Shown here: one piece after another, positions 21,914 through 34,113 of the stretch
Position numbering within the stretch: position 1 is the first letter of the stretch
Layout of the letters: each line of letters starts with the position of its first letter
Assembly (NCBI GenBank): GCA_963922205.1
Contig: CAWUHX010000427.1
Coordinates: 62,001 to 126,000, forward strand
Length of the DNA: 64,000 nucleotides
Source of the DNA: Romanomermis culicivorax
Lineage: Eukaryota; Nematoda; Enoplea; Mermithida; Mermithidae
Direction: 5' to 3'
Notes under the pieces: model-generated
What the model saw: the letters and a program-made list of their open reading frames with translations, nothing else
The model's database searches: none
What the model was told of the DNA's origin: nothing
Program-made: the position numbers and the translations under genes

Positions 21914-23599
21914 ATGTCAGACTGGATAAGATGCAAAGAAGCATCACTGGAGATACCTGTCAGAGCTAAAGATGCTCAAGATTCTGATCTGCAAGCGAGG
22001 CGAGAGGCCCTTCAGGCCAAAATTCAAGAGCAGAAAAGACTGGTGCAGCAGGAATTCCTGCGTCAGAGGGCACTTCAAAAGAGGTTGAAGGAGCAGGCTT
22101 TGGCCCATGATAGCTCAGATTCAGCCATAGCAGCAACAGAGCTGATGAAATGGGGAAAGATCACTCAGGAAGGAATCCCTGGAGTGTATTTGCCCCAAAA
22201 AGTTCAGCAGATGTTGGCTGAAGGTATGTCAGAAAAATTTATCCGACACTTAGGCCGAGAGAAGGTAAGACGTAGGCAAAGGCTAAGTAAGGCCAGAGCA
22301 GGTAGACTTGCAGCTCAAGATCAGCAGCAACAAGGAACGCCCATCATCGGTTCCAAAAATGATGCCTACGATAGGGCCGAAGAAACCACAACCCCAGAAG
22401 TTTCGACAAGTCAAAAGTCGGAAACAGAGACTTCAAAAAGTCAAACGAGAATGGAGACTGCCAAAAGTCAAACAAGAACGGAGACCTCCAAAGGCCAAAC
22501 GAAATCAGATAGGACAACAGCATCTACTGCCTCATACACTCAAACGCGAATCTTATCGAAAACTGGCCGAGAGGTTAGTACATCTTCTAGCAAATGTAAG
22601 TTCGTTCCCAGAAGCTATACCACCAAAAGTAGTAAACCTGCAGGAAGCATGTTGGTAAAGCCCGATTTTGAATCAGAGGAAAAATTGATCAAGAAGGTCA
22701 AACTGAATGTGGTGGTTAATAAACCCGCAAGGGAACCACAGCAGTTTGTCACTCCTGGCCAATTAGCGGCGACTCTGGTTCACTATTGGGAATGGCAAAG
22801 GGAGCAAAGGCACCTAATTAAGCTGATCTCATTTGAAAATCCAGAGGTCACCAATTATTTCGCCTTTGACTGCCAGGAACAGCCTATTATATACAGAATG
22901 GTCTATGATGCCATGGCCGAGATTCATGAGAATTACTGCCAACAATTCGAAATGCAGGGCCGATTTATGTTCGATGGAGAATGCATCCCTGAAGAAATTT
23001 GGGAATGGATAATTTTAGCTCTTGTTCCCAGGTGGCTTCAGGAATATGACACTTCAGAGGTCTTTACGGCCATCAGGTACGTGACCCTGATGATATTTTT
23101 GCAGCTGGATTTTGCTCCAATCACGCCGACGGCAATAGGTAGGTGGTATGCCCAGACGTGTTCATTTGCGAACAGACAACTGGTTGTCAAAGCCCAGGGA
23201 AACCAAGTAGATGAATTCTACATTGCGGCCTTTAATCAGTACATATTTATGGGCTCGCAAAGGTTAAACCAAATGGGCGTAAAAAGGAAGGCACCAGGCG
23301 ATGACAGAGCACAAGCTGATAAGTATCAGCGAACAGCTGCCAAGAGCCCAGGTAAGTTTAAAGTGCCTAGACTTCCACCAGCTAAAAAACAGCAGCCGAT
23401 GCTGACATCATCGTCAAACTCCTTAGGATGGGAGGTATTCCATCAAAGCCGAGGTCAAAATGGGCATCACTTGCCAGCCATTGCTGCAAAATCCTTGGTA
23501 TTTGTTGTGTCCAACGACCATTACCGGAGTCCGAGTGAGACAGACTGTGAAAACGGGAGTCAGCCAGACAATAAACATTATTTTTGGTTATTTTTCTAA
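21914..23599 (+). pseudogene. accessory region of element 1, part 4 (coiled coil plus globular domain)
   Basis: A 561-codon open frame in the same phase as parts 2 and 3, separated only by stop codons. Residues 25-65 form a Gln/Arg/Glu-rich coiled coil; residues about 165-200 contain repeated SKSQTR/AKSQTR/SKGQTK units; from residue 275 to 455 there is a Trp/Tyr-rich globular region ([15 protein letters not shown], then [20 protein letters not shown]); the C-terminus is basic with PPAKKQQ. I do not recognise the fold. It ends 66 bp before the 3' LTR. Confidence 0.6.
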
Positions 23600-23664
23600 T
23601 GCCGGGGTAACCCAGCCAAAACTTTTTCTCTACCTCCCGTAGGTTGGTTTCGAGGCCCGAGGGA

Positions 23665-24283
23665 TGTTGGGCACCCTGTTGATGACAAGCCCCATTGGGA
23701 AATTGCCATGCAAATTGAAGAAATGGACGACCAGTGGTGCAGACATTTTTGCATAGAAGTGGAGCGCCAAAGAAAGACAGAAAAGTGATAGTGAAATCAT
23801 TCTTTTCACTATTATATGTTTTTATTTTATCCTTGAAAATTATATTGCTGGTGCCCAGTAAAATACTCCCAGCATTTACGTCTAATATTTGCATATTAAT
23901 AATAGTGGTTAATCCACATTCTTTTTATTGTTCGTCGGTTTTTATTGCTAAACTTATTATTTATTATTTAGATTCATCTGACCGACAGGAGCGAAGGGCC
24001 AACCCAGGTGCCAGCTTGCAGTCAGCAGGCTTTGGAAAACCCATTAGGAGATCCAACCAAGTAAGTCCATCCCTGAGGGGATTCCTTGTCTCATCTAGGA
24101 GACTGCGGAGCTCTCTGGTGAGGCCCCACATTTAAAGTTGAAGTAATCTGCGTTGTTGTAGGTCTAGGGAACCCGACTGTTGCACTATCACCGAGGCTTA
24201 GCCAAGGGAGTAGTTCTAACAGGTCAGTTCAGATCAGAAGCCTCTATCTTTTCTTAAACTCCTAAGAAAAGACCTGCACAACA
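23665..24283 (+). repeat. 3' LTR of element 1
   Basis: Starts TGTTGGGCACCCTGTTGATG and aligns with 11827-12386 apart from substitutions and an extra segment at about 24098-24140. It ends CTGCACAACA, which inverts the TGTTG start. Confidence 0.9.
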
Positions 24284-24686
24284 TTAGAGTAATCATCTAA
24301 AATCGTGTGTGTTACCGTAGAAACCAATTGTAAGCAGTTGGTGATATTGTATTTCATTCAGTTACCATTATTTTCATATTGTATTCTGTATCATTTTATC
24401 GTGTGTCACCTCAAGGACTTTGGGAATCAAGCGAATTGAAGCAAGTAAAAGTATAGTGAAAATCGGGCGTTACAAGGATGTCTCTATATCCAATATATTA
24501 TATAAAAAACTGTGGCTCGAAGTCCTGATAGATTTTTATTGATCTAGGCTTGATTGTTTCTGAACGGAGAAATGAAAAATCGATAACTTTGAAAATTTTT
24601 ATTAAATTTTTGAAATCGAGTCATTGTTTGAAATCTATTTTCAGAAAAATGGCAAGAGTCATTCGGATACTCTGCTTTATTGAAAA
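24284..24686. other. intergenic, no gene seen
   Basis: AT-rich DNA between LTR element 1 and the hAT MITE. No open frame of note. Confidence 0.4.
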
Positions 24687-25409
24687 TAGACCCCAGATGG
24701 TCAAACCATAACCCTGGTTAACCATAACTGCTAACCGTAAAAACTTTGTGCCATGGTTTTAAGCTTAATTATCCATATTATTGGTGGTTATCCCATAATT
24801 ACACATATTTTAAAGCATGCTACTTTTATTTCACTGAAACGTTTCATGCACTCAAATAAAAGCTCTAGCATTTTTTCTTCTAATTTTATAGGACAACAAA
24901 AGAGACTTTTTCTGGAATTTTAAATTAGGCTGTTGGTAGAGATGCCATGCCTTATGTGTTAATGGGTTCCATAGAAAGTATTCAAAAAATGAGATGATGT
25001 TAGGCTTTGAAGGCAATGGGCTAAAATAGTTGCTATAAGGTGCACCTTTTCAAGCAAGAAAATTGTCCAAAAACCGTACTATTATTTGGTGTTCCTGTGT
25101 GTAGTGTGGAAAATTTTGATTATGGACAAAAGGCTCATAGCGACTCCTACTTAGTTTTGTTGCTTAAATTTGAATGAAATGTTAGTTTTTTGCAAAAAAC
25201 CGTGCTTTTTTGTAGTCTTGTTTTTGAATAAGTAATTTTGTAATGCACATATTTTCTCATTCATAACCGCACTTATAACCGTAACCATAAGAAAAACTCA
25301 CAGTTATAACTGTAACTGCAGATAAGTTCAGGGAAAATAACTGTAACCATCACTGTGGCTCCTAACCATAACCATAACCATACCAAAAAACTCATGGTTC
25401 CGGGGTCTA
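24687..25409. mobile_element. 723-bp hAT-type MITE
   Basis: Exact 8-bp duplication ATTGAAAA (24679-24686 and 25410-25417) flanks inverted ends TAGACCCCAGA / TAGACCCCGGA. The subterminal DNA is rich in CCATAAC / GTTATGG repeats at both ends, resembling the subterminal arrays of hAT elements. It is non-coding. Confidence 0.85.
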
Positions 25410-26207
25410 ATTGAAAAGGCACTGTAATCTACTACCATCTGCTGTATTTTCGTCAGGCTAACGTCAGGTGGTGTGAAACAGGGTTCGTTTTTTGTATTAT
25501 GGGCCTTTGCACGAGTTTTGATGAGATAATAAGATAGGGCCTTGTTTGCACAGGGCCCATATTGAATAGGTATTTTTGTAATGGTTATTATTGTATAGAC
25601 TTGATGTTTCTCACGACTAACAATGAAGGCAAGACAGGAACAAATAAAGCATTACCTAACTTACATATTTGAAGAATTAAGAAAGATGCTGTATTCTGGT
25701 CAAAAACAGACAAAGAAAACATAAACTAAAATTTCGTACAAAATGAGAGCAAAAACACATTATACATTAATCAGAAAAATGTGACATGGAACCATTGTAA
25801 ATTGATCCATTACATTTAACCAGTGATTCGACTCACATCCTTTCTTTTTAGTCCTCTAATCTAAAGGCTTTGAAATATTCCTGCATCCCTTTAATGGCAG
25901 ATTTAGTAGCATTAGACAGCATTTTTGTATCAACCTTCAGAGTGTGCAAACACCTAGAGCTCCCAAAAAACAGTATATAAATTTGATTGAAATTTTATCA
26001 CAACATGTCAGACATTAGTGGCCACAGAAATCAGAAAAAAATTGCGTGACATCCATGGGAAGGTGTCCAAAAAAGACCCCAAAAGACTTCTTCCGTTATT
26101 TGGACTACTGTTTTAGCATTTTAAAATAGATTAAAAAGTGTAAAGCAAGGGATTAGAAAATTTTTGTCATACCTGCTTATAGAGCATGGTCTTCTGCATG
26201 CAACGAG
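25410..26207. other. intergenic, no gene seen
   Basis: AT-rich DNA between the hAT MITE and the Polinton left end. It contains the Polinton target-site copy AACGAG at its end. Confidence 0.4.
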
Positions 26208-26930
26208 AGTAGTAACACGGCCCGTATAGGGGGTATGGTTAAGCATATCCCTATCTTTTGTGTACCCCCTATAATTTGTCATTTTTGGCTGATTTATAGG
26301 GGGTATAGTAAACATATACCCTCAATTTTTTGTTGATTTATAGGGGGTATGGTTAAGCATACAGGTTTTAGAGTTACCATTAATAGTAGAATTACGGTAA
26401 TTTTTGGATTATGGTAATTGTGGAGTTAGGGTAATAAGCATGTTACTGTAGGTGGAAAAAGGAAAATTGGTGATGAACACAAAATGGAGGAAGGAAAACT
26501 AAAATGAACAAAAAATAAAAAAGAAATGAAAAGAAAGCATGTATAAAAAATGCCATGGGCAGAGGAAGTCTTTCAAAAATTTGCACCCCTGGACCCCCTT
26601 TGACAAAAGGGTGCTACCTGCAGGCGTAAATATGTTTGTAGGTCCCATTCCTGAATGTTCTTTCCAGTCAGTAGTTGTCAGATTGGTCAATAATGGTCTG
26701 TTTTATGAGTAAAATCTCGAAAGAGTCTATATGCGATGAAACATTACTCTTACGGGTGCATGCATATAAAGTTGATTACCTGCCAAAAATGACCAAGAAG
26801 GTCTTTTTTAGAAAAATGGCTGGAATTAGCAGGGTGTTAAAAGCATGTAGAAAATTTGGAGAGTTCAAAAATCTTGACCTATCAAAAGAAAAAAATTTTA
26901 AATGGATATAACATTTTTGCTTTATTGTAA
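26208..26930 (+). repeat. Polinton left terminal inverted repeat
   Basis: The first 150 bp contain three tandem-like copies of TATAGGGGGTATGGTTAAGC. The whole segment matches the reverse complement of 42110-42829 with scattered differences. It ends just before the polymerase stop codon at 26934. Confidence 0.9.
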
Positions 26931-29900
26931 GAATCATTTAGTCCAACCATAAGGAAATGTACAAAAATTACATGTCAAAATACAATTATCATATACTACA
27001 CGAAATTTTTTCAAAGTTTTACGGGTACCAACTTCACGATCTTGTTGATGCTCAATAGGAAGACTGTGCACATTTACTTCTTCTTGTCCATTGTTTTTTA
27101 CAAAAGCAAAAACCATTCGGTGAAGCAAATAAAAATTAACTTTTTCCATAGCATCTGATGACAAAGTGAGACTGGGAACCTTCATCATGTGAGGGTATTG
27201 GTCGGTAGATGGACTGTACAGTCTGTAAGCATAATTTTTAGGGCCTCCACTGAGGGATTCCCTAATATAAGATCCAGGGCCATATTCACGTAATTCGTCA
27301 GTCATTTCCCTGAGGCACCAACCAGTGGTTACCTGATATTGTTGTTTGTCAACGGTTGACAAGTAAATAATGCTGTCTGTGTCAAAATACAATACTTGAC
27401 TTTTTAATCGTTCAATGTAAGAATATAACTTCAGTCGAGCTTGAGCTGTCATATAAGCTGCTATAACGGCATTAGTATTCCCCATAACCTCAGCAAAATC
27501 GTCATTTTGACAATAGGTCGTTGACACCAATTGCTCATTGATTAGTCTAACATTTTCAATAATGTTGATAACATTCATTACGAGTTCAAAATATTCTTTA
27601 GGCACATTGTGGATAATAGCCTTATCCATATTGTTTCGCTGACCAAACTAAAAAACATAAAATAGTTAAATAAATAAATACAAAAAATATGCAAAGTTAC
27701 CTTTCCCCAAAACGAATTTAACATTAGCTTTGCTAAAACTCTCTTTCCAGGGTTTTTCCAAATTTGTGAATGGTCCAACAAAATATTCTCTCGAGTGTAG
27801 ACCTCCATTTTGTATTCATGTTTTTGCTCATCTGTCTGAGCTCTACCAGGGTAACCATCACTCTCCTATAAAAATTACTATCAAATTCTGTCACATTCAC
27901 ATAACTCAAAACTTACTAATTTCATTTTCATAAAAGTGTACGTATTGTGTGAATAAACCACCATCAGGATTTTTGGTTGGATGATATTGCTCAATGTTAT
28001 CATAATGCCGGACTTCAAAAATCTTGAGGATCTAAAACAAAGATAAAAATATCTGCATACAAAAAGCAAATTATTACAGTAACAATAAACCTTATATCCT
28101 TTCTCTAAGGCTTTGTATAATTCTATCATAACTCATGTGCCATCTAATGCACGGTCTTGGTCATTGTGTTCACAAGTGGTCTTTTGCGAAGTATGTGTAC
28201 AAGTTTTGCATAAAGGGAACAACAGTTTACCACCATGCTAATATGGCAGAACGGGGTGTAAGAGATTGCAGAGTGGTAAAACCATACATTTGATCAATCC
28301 TTCATAGGGTTGGGAAGTTGAGTTGACCTCTTCAAAACCTTCCATAAAGATTTTTGGATGACCTTTAGGGTATTTCCCAGATTTGTTGAAGAACGGGTAT
28401 AAACTGCACACATCTACGTAATTGGTCTTTTCCGCAGGTGCTGGATCTTCATTGTACTTAATTTTGTGATACAGCTCTACGGTGTTAGTGCGACCACCAA
28501 AGAAAGCTAAAAACAAAAAACTTTTGACAAAAGGGAAAAGAACATTTTTAAAATTTTACCTTCTCGAGGGTTTATAGGTTCAGGTATTTCAACTGTAGCA
28601 AAAAATGTTTTCATTTCAGGATTTGAATGTAGTTGTTGTAAGAGATCCCATTCCCACATTTCAACCACATTATATCCAATTGATTGAAGTTCCATAACCC
28701 TGTTAAAGGTGCATTCATATGCATCAGTTGCTTTTGTATCGTTATCGCTTGTTAACTGCTGTCTATTTTTCATACATTTAGGGCAACCATGCCAATAACA
28801 ACCATAAAATTCATAAACAGTTGTTTCTTTAACAACAACAACAAACAGATAAATATTAAAATTTTAAAATTTTAGACAAAATTACCTGATAAACCATCAA
28901 CCTTGTATTTTCCAATTTTAACTTCACCACCATGAAGTTTATGTTGAATATACAGTTTTTCATTTTTACAAGGTAACCATTTCAACCATTTTAAAGCGAT
29001 AAGAGACTGTCTTTCTTCTTCACCATAACCTTTGTATGGTATTACTCCAATACTGTTTTGTTTCAAAAATAAATGTCAGAAAACAAGATTACAAGCACTG
29101 GCGATAGTTATTGATTTTTCAAAAGGATCAACATCTGTTTTTTTCCATAAAAATATCTCTATGTTTCATTCAGCGCTGCTGTAAAACCTGTACATCGCTA
29201 TGACAGTAATCAAGTAATTCCTTGTCGAAGTTAAACTGACACCACTAAACAATGACACACGTCTAATTGCAAAACTTTATACTTTTCTGCAAACTTACTG
29301 CTTCAAGCTTTCCATTATACTAATCCAGAAATGTGGCAGGAGCTGCAGGTTTCATAGCATTGTAACAGTACATGTCTGGTGAAGGATACGGTCCAATATA
29401 TCCATAATCTTCCTTTCTATTAAAGAAATGCGGGAAATATCCTTTACATATTTCACTTATTCCAAATGTTTTTGGTAGAGCCACTAAAGGCATTGGAAGA
29501 AAGTTCAGGGAATCAATAATTTTTATTGATCCTACTTTGATACACATCAATTCTGAACGTGAAAAATAAAATAAATAAATGAATGAAAATGAAAATGAAA
29601 AAACTATAAAACAATTCACCAATTTACCCTAATTAATGATATCTAGTTTATGATGACCATTACAGTACAAAAATTGCATTATAAACTGTCCATCGAATCC
29701 TCGAGAATTATGTGCTATTGCTGTAATGTTTTTCATGCCTTTTCCAAAGTGGTATTCACAGAAATTATTTAGACATGTAGAGCCTTTGAATACATGCTTG
29801 CCTTGACTGCACCTATTGCAACAAAAATTTCCTATGCTTTGACTACACTGATCACACACGGTATTGACAGTGCATAAATTTGGCTCATGTTCAAATAGTT

Positions 29901-30595
29901 CCCCCAGTTCGGTTTGTGGTAGATTTTTTTCCTGCATAGTCTCAAAATCATAAAAAACAAATTTTTTATTAATGGGGCACTTATTGGTAATTCCTATTTC
30001 ATCATCAACCAGGCATGTATTGTCATTGTTAACACCTTCATCATCATCATTTGTTTCAAATACGTCTTCTTTTTCAATTTGTTTGCTACCAACAGGTTGT
30101 GTAAAACATAAATGTCCTGAAATTTAAAAATTTTAAAAGAATAAAAAATTATAATTATACTGTATCTAATACCTTTTTACGGTGCACTCTTTCTACACGT
30201 TTTGCATTCAAAATAATGGCAATTATGAGGTTTAGAATGTGCTCACTGAACCAGTGTATCACATTGCTTGCACACTTTGAAATGGTCACAAATAGATACC
30301 CAAGGGTTTTGACGTTTCGATTGGTCTTTTTGAGTAGAAACAAACTTGTCTCGAGCAACCCACTTATCGTTTTTAAAATATGGCTGACAATCTTTACATT
30401 TTCGAGCATTAAATTGGCTACATGGTGGTGTATTGTAACACAATGGGCAAAAGTTTTTGCATCTATGTTCCACTTTGTTATTGTAGGCTAGATTGCAATA
30501 ATGACAAAAGTAACTACGGTCAAAAAACACAGGCATCTTTGTAATGACGGAGTAATGGTTATCGTGGTGGTAAATATTCAAAACATGTGTTTGTC

Positions 30596-31139
30596 AGGGA
30601 TGGACATAGTCTATCTCCAGGTTGTGAAGAAGTAGCCAAAGTCGACGTGTTTTGCGCCGACGCCGATTTGCATAGACACCCTGCATAAATATGCCGGTCG
30701 TCTATGTTTTTGGTCATTCATTGATTAATTGTTTTGTTTTTATATAAAGAAGAAATCGGCGGCCCGGTTGGGCATTATATTATATTATTTTGTTATAATA
30801 TTTGTGGTGGAGCACTTCCGCCTTAAATACAATGACCCGCGGCCGACAGCCTTTGGATTACTCGCAGCGGAGGGAACGCAGGTTAGACCCCGGATTTCTG
30901 GAGAGCCACTCAGCGTGCAAGTCTACATTTACAACTCAGTTCTCGGCCTGACTTCTGATTTTGCCCCTGGTTTGAAGTTACTTGAGCTCAGGGTGTTATC
31001 GTATCTTCTGCAGTTCTTCGGGATGAAAGCAGGAGATCTTTGTTAATTTGGAGACTGACCGAACTGTTGCAAACTGATTCTACCTAAGGTTTCGGCCTGA
31101 TTAGGTGAATTAGCTAGTGACTGATTAGGTCTATTTTTG
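30596..31139. mobile_element. insertion splitting a polymerase B exon (possible solo LTR)
   Basis: Polymerase coding sequence reads continuously up to about 31140 on one side (HVEMRLVLRSRNINKGFDTKN) and resumes at about 30595 (HVLNIYHHDNHYSV). The intervening 540 bp is GC-richer, non-homologous and contains a TATA-like TATATAAAGA at 30740. I could not define its ends or a target duplication. A solo LTR is one explanation. Confidence 0.45.
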
Positions 31140-32029
31140 GTATCAAATCCTTTATTTATATTTCTCGACCTCAACACAAGTCTCATTTCAACATGTTCCT
31201 TCAGGTCCTTAAATCTCTAAATGCATACACAATAACAGAAAAAATAAAAAACTCTAACCTCTAAATATTAAATTTTCAAACCATTCTTTGTTAAAAATTT
31301 TGATTTGATAATAGGGTAATAGAACAGCTTGCAGTTTTTCCCATTGATGAAAACCGCAAGAGCCTTCATGGTTAGCTAACCCTAGCAACAACTAGAGCTC
31401 TAGCAAAGCATAAATCATCAGTGTTGTTTATTTGAATAATACAGCATTTATCTTTCAGGAAATCATTATGTTTTAAATATTGATGAGCATTGTGAATACC
31501 TTAAATTTAAAAAGAAAATAAATAAATAAAAAATGAAAAAGGAAAAGTTTTTAAAATGTTAAAGCACAACCAAGTGAATAAGTAAGTAAGTAAATAAGTA
31601 GGGACATAGGTAACTTAATTAGCTTACTGCTACCCCCAGGTGGTGTTACAACAATCGTATGAATTGTAGCTTGATGGCTATCAATCTGTATTTGTTCATT
31701 TGATTGAAGAACAGCATCAAGAGTGTTTACAATCAAATCACCTGTTAAAGCATGTTTTTGTTTAAAAAGTATCAAAAGGCAACCTTTTGTCAAATCTGGA
31801 TGGTCAAAGGAAAACCCCATAAGCGCATTATCATCGATATTCTCCCAAATTCGCTCAACTATATGTTGAAATGTTGGCACAAGTTGAGCATTTAAATCAT
31901 CCATAGGTTCAGTATTACCAAAGTTCAAAGAGTACTCGCGACCTTTGGTATTAAAATGTCTAATATTCACATTACTGGGCTGACCTAATTCGAAAAAATC
32001 ATCTACAACAAAAGATGGTTTTGTTTTAC

Positions 32030-32222
32030 CCCACTACCACCACCACCACCACCAACTTGAACTGGTTCGTAAATTTCTTCTTCATCCAAACTGTGAGGTG
32101 TATAACTTTTGTATTGATCATTTTCATCATCATCGTAATCTATAATAGTTCCTTCTTCTTCTTCTTCTTCATCCAAAATATTATTATTATCAAGTGTTTT
32201 TTCTTCTTCTTCTTCTTCTTCC
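32030..32222. repeat. triplet repeats within the polymerase leader
   Basis: CAC and TTC/TCT triplet runs (32034-32054; 32152-32172; 32203-32222) encode Gly and Glu runs in the acidic polymerase N-terminus. Such tracts are prone to length change; the G-run frameshift lies at the edge. Confidence 0.7.
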
Positions 32223-32347
32223 TCAGAGGTAATATTCTCTAAATCAGTATCTACAATCATTTCATCTTCATCCAGAGTAATATCTGCTAAATCTTCCATA
32301 GGTATATTGTCTTCGTCTGAAGTAATATCCTCATAAATAGGTTTCAT

Positions 32348-33225
32348 TATAAAGATTATCCAAACTAGAAATAGAAAAAACTAGAAAACAACCTATTTAC
32401 CAAAACCTATACAGTAATAATGGAAAATTTTTTATAAATTAGCAAACACTATTAATTTTATGGTAGAGATTTAATTATTGTTTATGGCCTTGTTATAGTT
32501 CTTTTCTTTTTTATGGTGGGAAAGCTTTAAAGACTTCTATAACTCATGAACACATGCCCATATCATTTCTTTAGCTTATTTTACTAATATATAACCAGAT
32601 AAAACCAGTTGAAACACCTGCTTTACTGTACAACTCCAGTATTTTTGTTTTAATTCTTAATACTATAAAAGAACTGTAATAGCTGTTTATAACCCTGTTG
32701 CACCATCTTTTCTTTTTATGAGGAAAAACTTTGAGGACTATTATAGCTCATGTGCATGTGGCTATATCTTTTCTATAGCTTTGACCTTGAGGATTACTAT
32801 AGCGCATAAACACATATATTTTCTCAAGCTTAGACCTCTAATATTACTATAAAACACAAACACATTTATTTTCCCTAGGTTCCACACACATATACTAGAA
32901 CAAACATTTACTGTAGAACGTATAGCTGGAATATTTCTTTTGTTATAACCCGCCTCTTACATAGTCATCAAAATAGCAGACAACTGTGGGATAAATGTCT
33001 CGAATATTTATTATGCTTGTAACCCCATCTCTTACATAGCCGTAAAATAATAAAGTACTATAGTATATAAGCCCTAGCTATTTTATTATGCTTATAACCC
33101 GCCTTTTACTCTCTAAAGATTTGAACACTTTATACATTTATCAGTTTTTCTGTTACAAAAACTACTTGTTTCTCTCTCTCTCTCTCTCTTTAGTATGAGT
33201 ATATTTCTTCTCCAAATTTTGAAAA
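32348..33225. promoter_or_regulatory. divergent intergenic region of the Polinton with repeated motifs
   Basis: It lies between polymerase B (minus) and a plus-strand gene. Four diverged units of about 50-60 bp follow the theme GACT(A)TTATAGCTCATGAACACAT (around 32530, 32735, 32790, 32850), then three AACCCGCCTCTTACATAG-type units (32946, 33018, 33086) and a TC repeat (33173-33190). The arrangement suggests a bidirectional promoter or replication control region; function is inferred only from position and repetition. Confidence 0.4.
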
Positions 33226-33540
33226 ATGGGACACCAGTTCACGTTAGATGAAAACTTTGCATTATTTGTAGTGGTTGAAGGTAAATACATGTCCATTTAT
33301 TTTCATAACGTCTACCCTAAAACAAAAGATGTGTACAGTGGCGGGTTCAAGCTCATTTTACCACAATACCTTATATTAGGTTGCAATGTCAACATTATTG
33401 AAAAGACATTTTCACATTGAGGTCAATGCAGCATCAACCTTGGTTATAAGATGATGGTCGAGAGTGACGGGGTTACAGTACAATTTACCAATCTGTTTAA
33501 TGGAACAAAATGGAGTTTATCTAAAGAAGTGAGCTGATAT
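33226..33540 (+). pseudogene. small Polinton protein, possible PC4-like ssDNA-binding fold
   Basis: From ATG 33226 the frame runs to TGA 33540, interrupted by one TGA at 33418-33420. The first half follows a strand-strand pattern (FALFVVVEGKYMSIYFHNVY, then SGGFKLILPQYLIL) that recalls the PC4 fold, where beta strands precede G..L....W and a helix. The second half (INLGYKMMVESDGVTVQF) looks like another strand pair. The PC4 idea is a shape match only. It reads away from polymerase B. Confidence 0.3.
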
Positions 33541-33612
33541 GAATTAGTCTTTCTTCCTTTCTTTAACAACTTTGAAGCTTGAATTGTTTTTTCTTTCAAA
33601 GTATATGTAATA

Positions 33613-33950
33613 TGATCCACCAAAAAAAAATGTTTTCATTGTGTATGTAAATTAGCCGTTCTCATTTATTATTCTTTTGTATCAAGTTTTCGCCACCCAT
33701 GAATTTGTTTTTCTTCATTTTCACTTATAATTATGATTGATCTGTCATTTGTTCGTATTTTTATTGTTTAGTTTTTGTGTGTTTTCAGTAGAGGTGACCC
33801 TATCATCTGAAGTAAAGTTCGAAACTCGTGTGCCTCTCCACATTTTCTTGGGTGGGCTCATATCCCTCCCCTAGGAAAATGGGTCATGAAATATACACCA
33901 TCTGGGTTGTCCAGCCTTCCCTACTATCCATAGGTGACCAAAATATTACA
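33613..33950 (+). repeat. 5' LTR of element 2
   Basis: Starts TGATCCACC and ends AATATTACA immediately before a TGG primer site. It aligns over its whole length with 40334-40669. Confidence 0.9.
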
Positions 33951-33970
33951 TGGTGCTGGCACCAGGATAG
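33951..33970 (+). promoter_or_regulatory. primer binding site, element 2
   Basis: TGGTGCTGGCACCAGGATAG begins exactly at the LTR end. The TGG start is expected for pairing with a tRNA CCA end; the tRNA is not identified. Confidence 0.55.
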
Positions 33971-34113
33971 ACAACAGCTGACCTGGCAATAGTAAACCAG
34001 ACCTGGCCAGTCTTTTCATTATCGTTAAAAAAGAAGCTTATGCTGGTCATCATATTTCCTTTCTGTCCGTATTATTACTCATATTTGATCGTTACGTTTG
34101 TGGTACGCCTCAT

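Larger units (their letters stand above)
11827..24283 (+). mobile_element. LTR retrotransposon 1 (Ty3/Gypsy type) with an extra 3' coding region
   Basis: Two directly repeated LTRs (11827-12386 and 23665-24283) begin TGTTGGGCAC and end near CTGCACAACA (the 5' copy reads CTGCACAAAA). Flanking 5-mers TTAAA / TTAGA differ by one base and are a plausible target duplication. Internal order is gag, aspartic protease, RT (truncated), integrase, a non-coding gap, then a 4.4-kb accessory region beginning with a 3'-5' exonuclease-like domain. RT before integrase is the Ty3/Gypsy order. LTR divergence, including a roughly 40-bp indel near 24100, and many stops show an old, inactive copy. Confidence 0.9.
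26934..32347 (-). pseudogene. Polinton protein-primed DNA polymerase B, spliced, damaged
   Basis: Reading down the minus strand: an acidic poly-Glu/Asp leader (from ATG 32347) with a Gly run; an N-terminal domain at 31630-31970; a CIIQINNTDDLCFARALVV segment (31259-31499); a Cys-rich zinc segment (30243-30595); exonuclease II as HNSRGFDGQF (about 29720); SLNFLPMPL; exonuclease III as LDYCHSDVQVL (about 29200); motif A YVDVCSLYP (about 28400); motif B LMLNSFWGK (about 27715); motif C YFDTDSIIY (27372-27383). Introns of about 50 bp with GT..AG ends separate several exons (for example 28507-28560). Damage: a G-run frameshift near 32030, a frameshift and two TGA stops at 29076-29180, and an insertion at about 30596-31139. 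This enzyme copies Polinton DNA from a protein primer. Confidence 0.85.

Noticed and set aside
25260-25400. CCATAAC repeats as an interstitial telomere
   Set aside because: They occur at both ends of a TIR element with an exact 8-bp target duplication, so they belong to the MITE.
26675-26911. 78-codon frame in the Polinton left TIR
   Set aside because: The equivalent stretch of the right TIR does not preserve a comparable frame, so it is probably chance.
30729-31046. 105-codon plus-strand protein
   Set aside because: It lies inside the block that interrupts polymerase B, has no recognisable domain and no evidence of splicing.
31970-32030. 27-bp intron in the polymerase leader
   Set aside because: Too short to be spliced; a one-base indel in the G run explains the frame change and leaves continuous homologous sequence.
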